A stretch of 64,000 nucleotides of DNA from assembly GCA_013396635.1 (NCBI GenBank), contig WBMW01005039.1, positions 693,853 through 757,852 of the forward strand, written 5' to 3'. Origin of the DNA: Penelope pileata (lineage: Eukaryota; Chordata; Aves; Galliformes; Cracidae). Below, piece by piece: positions 1 to 11,100 of this stretch (position 1 is its first letter; the number at the start of each line of letters is the position of its first letter). The translations under genes and the position numbers were made by a program. The notes beneath the pieces were generated by a model, which made no database searches, was not told the DNA's origin, and worked only from the letters and a program-made list of their open reading frames with translations.

Positions 1-47
1 GTAAGAAATTGTTGCATATGCTCAAGTTGTGGTGCCTCCTATTGTAG

Positions 48-3000
48 GTATTCTGTTACGCCCTGAGTCCTGATGATGGTACAAACTTCCGTGTAAAAGT
101 GATGGCTGAAGCGAATCACTTTGTTGACCTATCTCAGGTGAGCTTTTTGACACACTTGACCTTTTAGCAAAGCAGAATGCAGAAGGATTTCTTGTTTGTA
201 TGTGCAGAGGCAGTGTTTGAGTACCACAGTTAAAATTTCTGACAGGAACTAACTGCTCTAACTGTCCGTAGCAACATACTGTGTTTTTCCCTGCTACAGC
301 AGATTCTTGTATATAAAGAGTTGAGGACTTGGTCCTCCATAAAACTAGGGAGTGACAAAACTGTAGTCTCACCAAATTACACAGTTGACATTTATCCGTT
401 GGTACACCGATGAGTAACAGCATTTGTTATTGAAATTGCAAATAAGTTGAATTGATTTATTCCTCAGATACCGTGTAATGGGAAAGCAGCAGACCGCATC
501 CATCAGGATGGGATACACATCCTGATCAACATGAATGGCTATACCAAGGGAGCCCGAAATGAATTGTTTGCCCTGAGACCAGCACCTATTCAGGTAACTA
601 AGCTGAAGAGCTCTTTATTTCCAGAAATCTCACTTGTAAGTAAGGAGGAGTCTTTGTCACTCTGACAGGAAGAAAAAATAATTGAAAGCTCATTATGATC
701 TATGTCAGACATGTGGGGACTCTCAAGCATGTAATAATGCAAGTACAATTTAGAACAGGTCAAGCAGAAACTTTGACTGTGATCATAGAGAACATTCAGA
801 CAACATCCACCTCCTTTTCTTCCCTTGTCTCTGCCAAGTGATTGCAGAGATGCAACATTTATATTATGTTTGTGTGTGATTTATGTGCAATTGCCTGTCC
901 TGAAACAGCAGAACCTCATTCTGTGAGATTCCTGTTCACCACTGTTTTTTTTTGCATTGGTAAGAACAAAGACATGGTATTTGAAGCATTTGAAAAAATG
1001 ATTTGAGTTTTAATCTCTTCAGGCTTAGTGGAATTCTACTCAGGATAAGTGAGAATTAAGGTCAGAGTTATTTTTTGACTTTTTTTTTTAAATGCCTGTG
1101 GAGAGAGAATGGGAGAAGCCTCACTTGGAGTCATTCTTGTGTACAGAAGTTGTTTCAGCTCAGAGAAGCTGACATCACTGGTGCTTAATGCTCTGGTTAA
1201 AGCTGTGGGTAGCTGGGTCAGAAGTCTGCTTTGGGGATCTATTTTAGAATATCTTCTACCTGTTCACTACTTCAGTAGGGAAAGTTTGCAGTTAGCAGTT
1301 GCTTTTAAGTTGATGAAGCAAAAAGGAACTTGAATCTCTGGGTAGAAAACTTAACTTACGTGTGTTGATTTTTGATTTGCTTAATTATGGCAATGCAGCT
1401 GGGACTGGAGTCTTGCTTTTTTGTTTTTCAGGCAATGTGGTTAGGGTATCCTGGAACCAGTGGGGCATTGTTCATGGATTATATCATCACAGATAAAGAA
1501 ACTTCTCCAGTTGAGGTAGCTGAGCAGTATTCAGAGAAATTAGCTTACATGCCAAACACTTTCTTTATTGGAGACCACGCCAATATGTTCCCCCATCTAA
1601 AGGTACGTAGGAGGATAGAGGGCAAGGAAAGTGGGTGGTGATAACTGTTTCTTTCATCAGCTGTCTTAATAAAATGACTTCTAGTATATATCTGGTAAGG
1701 GATCTAGTAACCAACTTTTTTTCTTCTTACAGAAAAAAGCAGTCATTGATTTCAAATCCAATGGTCATATTTATGATAACAGAATTGTTTTGAACGGCAT
1801 TGACTTAAAGGCTTTCTTGGACAGCCTTCCTGATGTCAAGATTGTTAAGGTGAGTGCTACACCTTTGCTTGCTCTGTCTTGAGTGTTGAAGCTATTGCTT
1901 TATCTGATACTTAGGGGTTTTCTCATAGATGAAGTGTCCTGATAGTGGAGACAATGCAGACAGCAACGCTGCCCTCAGTATGCCAGTCATTCCTATGAAC
2001 ACAATTGCAGAAGCTGTGATTGAGATGATTAATCGTGGACAAATTCAGATAACCATCAATGGATTCAACATTAGCAATGGACTAGCAACTACTCAGGTGA
2101 GGCACTTGAAGACACTTTTCAAGTCCAAAGTAATTTAAATTTGCTTCATAGAAGAAGTTGTCAGTTGTATCCTTCTGAGCTCTGCACTATGCCGCCACCT
2201 CTCAGTGCTTTACAGTTCATGAGATTTGAGTGATAGTGACAGTTCTTGTTTGCTATTTTTTTGCCTTGTAGAGCAGTCCTTTCTTTTTAAAAACACTGGC
2301 AGATGAGAACCAAGTCAAAAGGGTTGATGGGGAGGTCCATATGTTGTTCAATAGACGTTAAAAATATAACGACTTTGTTACTTTTTGTGAAACATCAGCT
2401 GTGATCTGTTGTCTGTGGAACTTTTCTGTGAATCTCTGGAGTCTCTTTGTCTTCTTTTATGAGACCTTTTCCTATTACTGCTCTGTCCATAATCTCATGC
2501 CTTGATTTTTTTCTGTGCACAGCTTTTCTTTAAGTTGGTAATAGGCTTTGTCTTAAGTTTGTTAGCTTATTTTTCTCCCTGAAACTGCTTTGCCCTGAAA
2601 TAGTGGAGAGTTCTTGTCCTATTACTCCACCACCAAGAGAAACAATCTGAGCTGTGTCTGGGCCCTTTCAAAACAGGATTTTTATCTTTGATCATACTGA
2701 GATAGCCCTTCTTTATACTAGTTCTAATTTGATATCAGCTACCTTGGGGCATTGGTGACTAGGACTGTGCGTTGTGGTTGAGGTCTTCTCTGGCTGGGGT
2801 CAGTAGCACAGTAGCACTCTTACCTGCTTCTTTTGAACTAAATTACCTTGTTTATCTTCGTGTCTTTACAGTTTCAACATACTGGCTCCATGTTCTAACA
2901 GAGTCAGTGACAGTGAGTCATTACCATGAATGTCAAGTTTGTCAACAGTACACTTATTTTGGCTGGCAGCAGTGGCAGTGAGCTAAACTTTAAATATATA

Positions 3001-5958
3001 CATATGTAAAATATTAAGTAAAAAAAAAAAGAGGCTGTAAGTACCTGTTTTGCCATATCTGTAAGGATGTTTTCTTCTGACCGTTGCCTGTTGCTTAAAA
3101 ACAAAACAAAACAAAAACCCTATGAAAACGTGTAATTATGGCTTTAAATTATCTAACTAATCCTCAAGACTATAGATACTTGCATTAGCACAATTTTTCC
3201 ACTGCTGTTTTTATTATTATATTCCTATTTGTGAAGGCTGTAAGGTTCTTTCTTTATTTAAAGTCTGTTTGTAACTCTTCTAGTCTGTTTTCAGCATTTT
3301 CCACTGTTTCCTTGTCAGCCAGTTCCTTACAGTCTCACAGTTACATACGTGCCTCCATCTTTGATCTTAATTGACTTCCTATGTTATGTACCCATTGTCT
3401 TTTATCAGCAGGAAAAGAAAACAAAAAAAACCCCAAACCAATCCAAACCCACTCCCCCACCCTCCAACTCCAAAAGAAACAAAAAACTCCTTTTGCTTTC
3501 TAAATTCTGTTTTCTTCTTCCTTGAAGTCTTACTTTCATTTTTAGTCTCAAGGCAGTGAAGTGACCTTAAGGAGGGGAAGAGTCTGTGTGCAATGCCTCT
3601 TTATACGCTGTTTCTTTCCAATTACTTGGAATTGCAGGGAGACATAGCCAGGGCATGAAAATGCCCAGCATTTTGTTCCTTGATGGTTGTAACATCATGG
3701 TATCCACAAGCATGTGCATGTACCAGTTAAATTCTTGTTCTGGGTAAGTAAACAGTTTCATCTTCGTATCAGAAGTCAAAGATAAGCTTTAAGTAAGTTA
3801 TGATGCCAGCACATGTTGCTGTGTGTGAAGAACATTCCATAGGGTATAAGGTCATTTGCTGTAATTTCAGTGTTCCAATAGCTTTTTTTTTTTTTCCCAT
3901 TTAGATTAACAACAAAGCAGCAACTGGGGAAGAAGTTCCACGAACTATAATTGTTACCACCCGTTCTCAGTATGGCTTACCAGAGGATGCTGTTGTATAC
4001 TGCAACTTCAATCAGCTGTATAAGATTGACCCTTCCACTTTACAGATGTGGGCCAACGTGAGTGTCTGTGTATCTGAAAACTAAGGGTGAACCTCTGGAA
4101 CATAGCAGCTCTGGTGTTTAAGTTAACAGAAATGTCATGCAAGTTAAAACTTCAGCTGTTCTGTGGAAAATGTTGACCCTAAGACATTTGAGTCTTTACA
4201 GTGCTCACATTGCATGGCTTGGCATTAATAAGAGAGAGTTTTTTTAGATTAATTTCAAATAACATCTGTCTGTTCAGTGAGTGAAAGTTACCTCTTGGAC
4301 AGCTTAAGCATGCTGGTCCAGATAGAAGCATATGGCAGAGAAGTAATTGAGTGATATTATTTTATTCCAAAGTGTGGGCCTGCAAATAAATGAGATCATA
4401 GATTTCAAGACTTGTTCTACAAACTGTTGCTCGGAATTGTTGCATCTTTCAGCAGTATTAGGAACGCAGTACTATTCCACCCCAAACTGTGATTTTTTTG
4501 CCCTGCTCCATATGTCAGAAGATAAAGTATTGAATGATTATGCCTTCTGCTTCATCTTAGTGTGTTGTAATTTCTTGCTGTTATCCAAAAAAAGAAAAGT
4601 TTCTGACAGAACCGTCCGTATTTTCTTCTTGACTTTTGTTACAGATCCTAAAAAGAGTTCCAAACAGTGTGCTGTGGCTGCTGCGTTTCCCAGCTGTAGG
4701 AGAACCCAATATTCAGCAGTATGCACAAAACTTGGGTCTTTCCCAGAACAGAATCATCTTTTCTCCTGTTGCCCCCAAGGAAGAACATGTGAGGAGAGGG
4801 CAGTTGGCTGATGTGTGTCTGGACACTCCGCTTTGCAATGGACACACGACTGGGATGGACGTGCTCTGGGCTGGGACCCCTATGGTCACTATGCCAGGTG
4901 ATGCAATGGGGAGCCTGGATGGAGGGGATAAATTTGATGTTGTTATGACTATAATAACTAGCAGGCCTGGCAGACTTGCTCGTTTCCTCTTCTAAAAGTA
5001 GAAGGAAAGTAACTTCATCCTCTGTAGTATGTTAGTTGGTAAGCTGACTCCTGTTATCTCTGTTTTTACAGGTGAAACCCTTGCATCACGAGTTGCTGCC
5101 TCGCAGCTTACTTGCCTTGGCTGTCTTGAGCTCATTGCTAAGAGTAGGCAGGAATACGAAGATATTGCTGTGAAACTGGGAACTGATCTGGAATAGTAAG
5201 TAAGCTTGTACCATGTCACGTGGTAACATCAAAAATAAAAAGTGCTGTTGTGGGGCACGGTGCTGAGTGTTACCAATCATCTTGCAGGCAGTTCAGTGTT
5301 CAAAGTAATGAGACACTTCTCATCCATAGGTTTTTTTTTTGTCTTGCAGTTAACTCTGCTTTTGCTTTTACAGTAAATTGAACAGTGCTTCAATTTGACT
5401 GAGTAACAGTGCTGCAGCCCTGAAGAAATTGCTGAAGTGCAGACTTCAGCCTGATTTAAAAGAGAAAAAAAGAAGTGCAACACATTTCACTTTTTGTTCT
5501 TTTTAGATGGAGTATTAGGCAGTTTGTCATTTACTGTAGGTTCAAATTGTGCAGTACAATTACTGCAGTACAAATCATGTGACACGTGAAGTGATAATGC
5601 CAGTCTGTATCAGAAATGACGACGGGGTGGAACAGCAACATGAACTTGGTAGAAGTGGGGGAGTCATTATCTTTCTGAAACAGTTGCACTGGCAGTTCTG
5701 GGTCTGCTGACACCGATATAAAAGGTAAACAGTGCTATAAAGGGTTTGAAACCGTTCCTGACTGCCTTCCATTTTTTCTGTAGCCTGAAAAAAATACGTG
5801 GCAAAGTCTGGAAGCAGAGAATATCCAGTCCTTTGTTCAACACCAAGCAGTACACAATGGACCTGGAGCGGCTTTATCTCCAGATGTGGGATCACTATGC
5901 TGCTGGCAACAAACCGGACCACATGATCAAACCGGTAGAGGCCAGCGAATCTGCATGA
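48..5958 (+). CDS. OGT: OGT, O-GlcNAc transferase, C-terminal half (5' end beyond window)
   Basis: Nine exons join in frame: 48-137, 468-593, 1432-1602, 1733-1849, 1929-2096, 3905-4057, 4645-4897, 5072-5195, 5784-5958 (stop TGA 5956-5958). All introns are GT-AG, and together they give 458 residues. The enzyme transfers GlcNAc from UDP-GlcNAc to Ser/Thr of nuclear and cytosolic proteins. The visible part is most of the catalytic region: the end of the N-catalytic lobe, the intervening domain (exons at 1733-2096) and the C-catalytic lobe. UDP-sugar binding residues known from the human enzyme are visible: NQLYKID (human Q839/K842), APKEEHVRR (K898/H901) and GHTTGMD (H920-D925). The C-terminus ends KPVEASESA, close to the mammalian one. 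The TPR repeats and the catalytic-base region lie left of the window. The first two bases of the window are the start of an intron. The protein is near-identical to human where I can compare from memory, so the identification is secure. Confidence 0.98.
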
Positions 5959-6830
5959 GGAGACTCTGCGTGCCCACCCAGAACTCTCCAGGATCTGAGC
6001 CTCTCAAACACTTCTGCAGAGATGATGAGCTAAAAACTGTGCATTTCTACTTAATCTGCCTGGTACTCTGTGGCTGAAGTGATACATGATGGTGATTAGA
6101 GCACAGCCAGACGTATTTCTTGCATGATAGGGAAAGACTCTCTAGAGCCTGGGATCCTTTTATTCCATGAGGAATTGGAAAGGGATTGAGCCGTGTACGT
6201 GTGAGCCTGTGTGTGAGACGTGGTGGTTGGCGGGGGGAGTTGGAACTGCCCAACCAATCACGATCTCGTGGACTGATTCAATCTTCTGACGAACGTGTCT
6301 CCTCTTGTATGGATTGGGAACTGGAGCTTTTTAACGTTTGATTTGGGTACTCCTGTTGGTATACGTGTGGTTCGCCCATGGCAAGATTTCCAGCTAGCGA
6401 GTGTTGCTCCCTGCATTGATTTCTAAACTGTGCGGACCGAAAAGGCATATTTGCTGGTGTAGTCTTTTTTTATAGGTTTTATAAACCACTTGAGCCTATA
6501 TCAGCCTTTTAATGTTTGACCTCTGTTTTGGAACTCTGTAATGTGTTGGTTTAGATAAGGACTTTGTTTTCTTGTTTTGTTTTGTTTTTTAAGCTTCTCC
6601 AATAACTCAGCTAATTGGCTTCATGATGGCAGCTCCCGTTCTGTTTGAAAACCAAATTCGATTGGAAATTAATCCTCCCCACAGGTGTTTGAGGTAAACA
6701 CAAACTGGTGCCAAATACAGATCTTTCAGGAATGATTGTTAATTATGTATAGAGGCGCAGTCCTAGGTACTGTAGCAAAGACTTTAAACGGAGAAAAAAA
6801 AAAAATAAAGCTTTGGTTTGCCAGTTTGAC
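5959..6830 (+). other. OGT: OGT 3' untranslated region
   Basis: This AT-rich noncoding stretch runs from the OGT stop codon to just past an AATAAA poly(A) signal at 6804-6809. A (GTTTT)-like run lies near 6568-6588. The exact cleavage site is inferred at about 15-25 bases after the signal. Confidence 0.8.
6804..6809 (+). terminator. OGT: Poly(A) signal AATAAA for OGT
   Basis: Canonical hexamer at the end of an A-run, about 845 bases after the OGT stop. A T/G-containing stretch follows, consistent with 3' end formation. Confidence 0.75.
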
Positions 6831-6892
6831 TGCTGTGACCCGTGTTTCACATTTCCTGCTTCCCTCCTTGTGCTGCTGTGAGGACTGTGTTC

Positions 6893-7005
6893 TGAATCAT
6901 GGAATCATTAAGGTTGGAAAAGACCTCTGAGATCTTCTAGTCCAACTGTCAACCTGTCACAGACTCTTTAAGCTTGGAAAAGACCTCGAAGATCAATTTG
7001 TCCTA
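6893..7005 (-). repeat. CR1 retrotransposon 3' tail, two adjacent copies
   Basis: The motif GGTTGGAAAAGACCTCTGA, followed by GATCTTCTAGTCCAAC, is typical of the 3' end of avian CR1 LINEs read on the opposite strand. A second degraded copy (CTTGGAAAAGACCTCGAAGA) follows at about 6972. No coding part is visible. Confidence 0.75.
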
Positions 7006-7389
7006 AGAGCTGCTGACCTCTGCTCTTCCTGCCTGTCATTTTGTTTTAGGGGATGCTGAACTCTCAGCAGAACTAATCCCAGGTGAAAATGAGTCTTGTA
7101 CACACATCTCCATTTCAACTCTGTTGGACTAAAACCACCCCACTGAGAAAGCCCTGGAGGGCTGCATACACAGCTCATGAAGCATACACAACTCACAGTG
7201 TTCCGGGCCCTCACAACAGCCTTTTTTCTCCATTTTTTGTTTCCCCACGGCCATGTCATCTCTGGTCACACTGTACTACATTACAGGAGGGCATGGCCGA
7301 TAGGAAAATTAACGTTCAGGGTGCGTATTCAGTACAGAAATAATTAACTGCTGAGTCTGTATGGACGGTCAAGCACTGCAGTTGGAAAT
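7006..7389. other. Intergenic spacer between OGT and GCNA
   Basis: I see no gene here. The two open frames of about 86 codons (7083-7343 plus, 6993-7259 minus) overlap each other, match nothing I know and lack splice context. Confidence 0.5.
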
Positions 7390-7422
7390 GGGGGTCGGTG
7401 CTGCTCTGGGTGCTGCTGCTCA

Positions 7423-7423
7423 N
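7423..7423. other. Single-N contig join
   Basis: A lone N separates two sequences that do not belong together: the left side continues at 7804, as the 33-base overlap shows. The Ns at 7770 and 7981 are the other two joins. Confidence 0.85.
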
Positions 7424-7519
7424 GCGGCTGTGGGAGCTGAGTGACTGCGTGCTGATGGCTTTTATCCATTCTAGCTAAGTGTAGATTTGGATCTTGTGAT
7501 GGTTTTGTAGAAATGGGTG

Positions 7520-7572
7520 GCACGTTGCGTGATCGTAGGCATTGAGTTCTGTGATTCTGTGATTCTGAGTTG
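7520..7572 (+). repeat. CR1 3' terminus with ATTCTGTG-type repeats
   Basis: Two tandem TTCTGTGA units (TTCTGTGATTCTGTGATTCTG) end this stretch, which matches the 8-base terminal repeats of CR1 elements in sense orientation. They lie in the contig piece that belongs in GCNA intron 1. Confidence 0.6.
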
Positions 7573-8178
7573 TCAGTAATTAATTAAAAGCAGCATCTCT
7601 GTGTCTCTAAGCGATCACACAGAGGGGTTTGGGTTTGTTCATTTTTGCTTTTTGCCTGAAAGTAGCCTAAATCGTGTGGTAAAGCTGAGTGCTGTGGTCT
7701 CTGTCTGCGTTGGGTTGGACTGGGCGGCCCCTGGGGTCCCTCCCAGCTCTGAGGCTGCTGTGAACGTTCNGGGGGTCGGTGCTGCTCTGGGTGCTGCTGC
7801 TCAGCTGAGGCTGCAGCTCCCGCGTGGCTCCCGAGCGCTGCGGTTTCCTGCGGTTCTGCGCATGCGCCGCAGCGCGGTGCCCCGGAACGGGAAGCGGGCG
7901 GCGGGCGCGGGCGCTTCGAATCGCGATGGCGGCGGCGTCGGGCGGGGAGGGCCCGGCCGGAGGCACCACCTCCACCCCGCNTCAGTAATTAATTAAAAGC
8001 AGCATCTCTGTGTCTCTAAGCGATCACACAGAGGGGTTTGGGTTTGTTCATTTTTGCTTTTTGCCTGAAAGTAGCCTAAATCGTGTGGTAAAGCTGAGTG
8101 CTGTGGTCTCTGTCTGCGTTGGGTTGGACTGGGCGGCCCCTGGGGTCCCTCCCAGCTCTGAGGCTGCTGTGAACGTTC
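7573..8178 (+). repeat. 197-base contig overlap: 7573-7769 repeats at 7982-8178
   Basis: Bases 7573-7769, ending at the N at 7770, recur at 7982-8178, which begin just after the N at 7981. I found no mismatch by eye. This is a false duplication from unmerged contig ends, not a biological tandem repeat. The repeated text includes a CR1 3' tail (GTTGGGTTGGACTGGGCGGC). Confidence 0.9.
7804..7925 (+). promoter_or_regulatory. GCNA: GC-rich presumptive GCNA promoter and 5'UTR
   Basis: This CpG-dense stretch lies directly upstream of an ATG in good context (GCGATGG at 7926). No TATA box is seen, as expected for a CpG-island promoter. By contig overlap it belongs directly after 7422. It contains CGCATGCGCC at about 7858-7867, which resembles the palindromic NRF1 site (GCGCATGCGC) and is common in germline gene promoters. 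That reading is inference. Confidence 0.5.
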
Positions 8179-11100
8179 AGCATTTGCTTGTTGCAGACAA
8201 AAACAGAAAGCGTTAACATTCTCATTTTAAACAACTTTAAAACTTTCAGCCTATTTGAGACGCTCGGTGGTTTCTCAGTTCATGTTTTCTATGGTTTTGG
8301 GATGTGTTTGGTCTTGCACCCCTGCCCGCAGCTGTCCCCGTGTTCCTGACACCCCTCTGCTTTCCGTTTCTTTCAGCCGTGCCGTGCGCTTCTCATCCAG
8401 CAGCGACGAGGAATTTGAGATGTGTGAGTACCAGCGCCTGTGCGTGTGTTTCCTGAAGGAGCATGAAGAGGACACGTTTCCGTCTGGGTCTGACAAAGCA
8501 GTTGTTAAGGGGTTTCCTTCCACGGGGTCATTCCTTTTGTTGCTCTCTGCAGGGCAGCGTTGGTGGCTGCACGCTGGGCTGAGTTCTCAAACCTCTCTGG
8601 GTGCTTTTTGTCTTGCATTGCTCTCGTTGGTTGGGTTCTTTTGGTTTTGCTTTTAAGGACTTTATGCTGAATTTTTACTAGCTGCAAGCTTAGCGAGTAA
8701 CAAAAGAATCATTAGAAGCTTTTTCTTAATTCATCTTTTACTGTTTTTCAGTTTTAGTGAAAATGAAAACTCCCAAATCAGTCTCCAAAAAGGTGGGCTC
8801 AAGGTGGGTGCTGCAACTATTGACTTTCCAGTCCTTATGCTGTGGTTTTCTGTATCACATCTGCCATTCTGCATATGGAAATTGATCAGAAGTTTCAGTG
8901 TTTCATATCGGTGTATGGAAGTGAGTTCAGACAGAACTGTGTGTTCCCTCTGTATGTTCAGGTCACATAAAATGGGATGTTTGGAGGCGTACATGTTCCG
9001 TTGCCATTCCTATTAGGGGACATGGTTGGCAACACTCGGAGCTGATAGCTCTGATAGCTGATGCTGCTGTGTTGGATGGCCTTTTGGTGGCTGCTTCTCC
9101 AACAAGGCACAGCTACCCCTCCACTTTGCTGCTTGTGCCTTCCTCTGTTTGATTACTGCTTGTTTTACAGCTTGAAGGACTTCATCAATGACTCCACAGA
9201 TGATTTCTTCTCGGACTTTAACACAAGAAAGAGCGCGAGAAAGAAGGGCAAGTAATCATCCAACAGTGAATATGAAGGAGGAATTCTGTGGGGTCAAAAG
9301 ATGGCATTCATTGCTGAGCTCATAAATGCCCACTGCAGGCTGTAAAAAGCCAATGGAGCGGTGTCTGGAGGAGCAGTCGGGGCGAGGGAGAAGGTAGAGG
9401 AAGCACAAATAAGTAAATAGCCACCTCTGTGAGATCTGGTGTGGTCTGTAGGTCTCCATGGGTCAAACCCCAGATGACAGAAGCGTGTGGTTCCTGCTGT
9501 GTTCCTGCTAAGGCTGAGCACTGCTTGAGTTGCCTTTCTCTTGTTCTCGATTTCGTAAGGCTTTCATATCCATTGTTCAGCTGTGTTCCTACATGCAAGT
9601 AGCTTTTGTTACTAGGAATAAGGATTATGCCAATGCTAGCTAGCTGTTGGCGTCTGGCAGGGTTGTTAGTCCTGGTGGCAGATGTATAAAACAGTAAAAA
9701 TCAAAGTTCTAGCTTAGAGCCCATGTATGTATCTGTCAGTGACTTTCCGTCCAGTGTGACTGCAAGTGAGCGGTGGGTAATGGAAACATGAAGCTGCCTC
9801 TCTGTCCTTTGTGTTTTCCTGTCTTTCAAGGAATCTCCTAGTGTTAAGGCAAAGCCAGATTGCCAAAGTCCTAATTGCCAAAACTTTAAGCTGTCTCTTT
9901 TCAATGACAGCGCCGAAGGATCTTCAGACCCCAAAGAAGCTGATGACTTCTGAGAAGGAAAATGCCTGCTCCCAAGAACTGCAGCATCCAGAGGTTCTGA
10001 GTGACACTGACGATTCTGTCTTTGCGGAGAGTCCCTGGCAGCGTTACCGAAGTGGGGGAGCGAGAGGCCTGAAAGGGAGTGGGAGGTGCACCCCAACGCC
10101 GCCTCCACAAAGACTGAAAGAATCAGTGGCCAGAGGCAGTCCAGAGCTCCTTGTTGCAAGGACAGAAAGAAGCAGTGAGAAAAGCACAGGAAACAAAACA
10201 CCAGCCGAGCCACTGCGACGGAGTGCAGAGTTACTGTCAGACAGCTCAGAGAGCGAATTCGAGTCATTAATAGAACGGATAAGGAAACGAAGCATACCCC
10301 GAAAACCCATCTTAAGCACAAGTAAAACTGCCTACCAGCCAAGCACAGCAGGTGAGAAGTAGTTCCTAGCTAATGTGTGAGCTATCTTTTCAAAGCAGGG
10401 GTCGTGCTGCTTTCTTTCTTCTATTTACACGTGTGGCTCGTGCCTTGGAGCTGCCACCCAGCACCTTGCCATTGGGTTTCGTGCAATCAGAATGTTCAGG
10501 GAGGAATAATTTCTGAAAAGTTATTCTGCTGGCCTTACAGTATCAAGATTGAAGTTTTTCTACTGCTGCTTGTTTTTATAATTCCTGTAAGTACAGACAT
10601 TTTTAGTTTTATTTCAAAGTCATTCTGGAAACAAAGCTAATCAATTTTGAAGGTTTTTTTCTTTTTTAATGTATGATAGTTATCCTGAAGCTGTCATTTT
10701 GGTAAGGCTGGAATTTTGAGCAGTTCAGGTGCTGCTAATTTAGTATTTATTTGGATTTATAATTGCCTTTATTATATTTAAAATCCAGAGAACTTCCTGA
10801 ATAATATCTCCTTCCCTCCTCTGACTAAATGAAGTAAATTCCAAGGGCAAAGTGGGGAAAAATGCTGTGAAAAAGACTATTGCTGAGTAAGAGCAAGTGG
10901 CAACAAATCTGCCTCTAGAAGAGCAAGCACAGGGTGCCCTCCTCACTGATAGTGCTAGTTCAGGGCAAGATCTACAGAAGAGTGGAAGAGGTTGGCTGAC
11001 AGCACAGAAAAATCTGGAGTGGCTCTGCCACTCCGTCACTGAGTACTAATTTCTCTATGTAACAGCAAATTATCTTTCTATCAGCTGTAAGCACCTTTGT

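Larger units (their letters stand above)
7390..7803 (+). repeat. 33-base contig overlap: 7390-7422 repeats at 7771-7803
   Basis: Bases 7390-7422, ending at a single N (7423), recur exactly at 7771-7803, which begin right after another single N (7770). An exact match at facing contig ends means these two pieces are the same genomic sequence. The span contains both copies. Confidence 0.85.

Noticed and set aside
1109..1333. 74-codon plus ORF in an OGT intron
   Set aside because: Lies wholly inside the intron between exons 468-593 and 1432-1602, with no similarity or splice support.
7573..8178. True segmental duplication containing a 131-codon and a 68-codon ORF
   Set aside because: Both copies end exactly at single-N contig joins and look identical by eye, so it is an assembly artefact.
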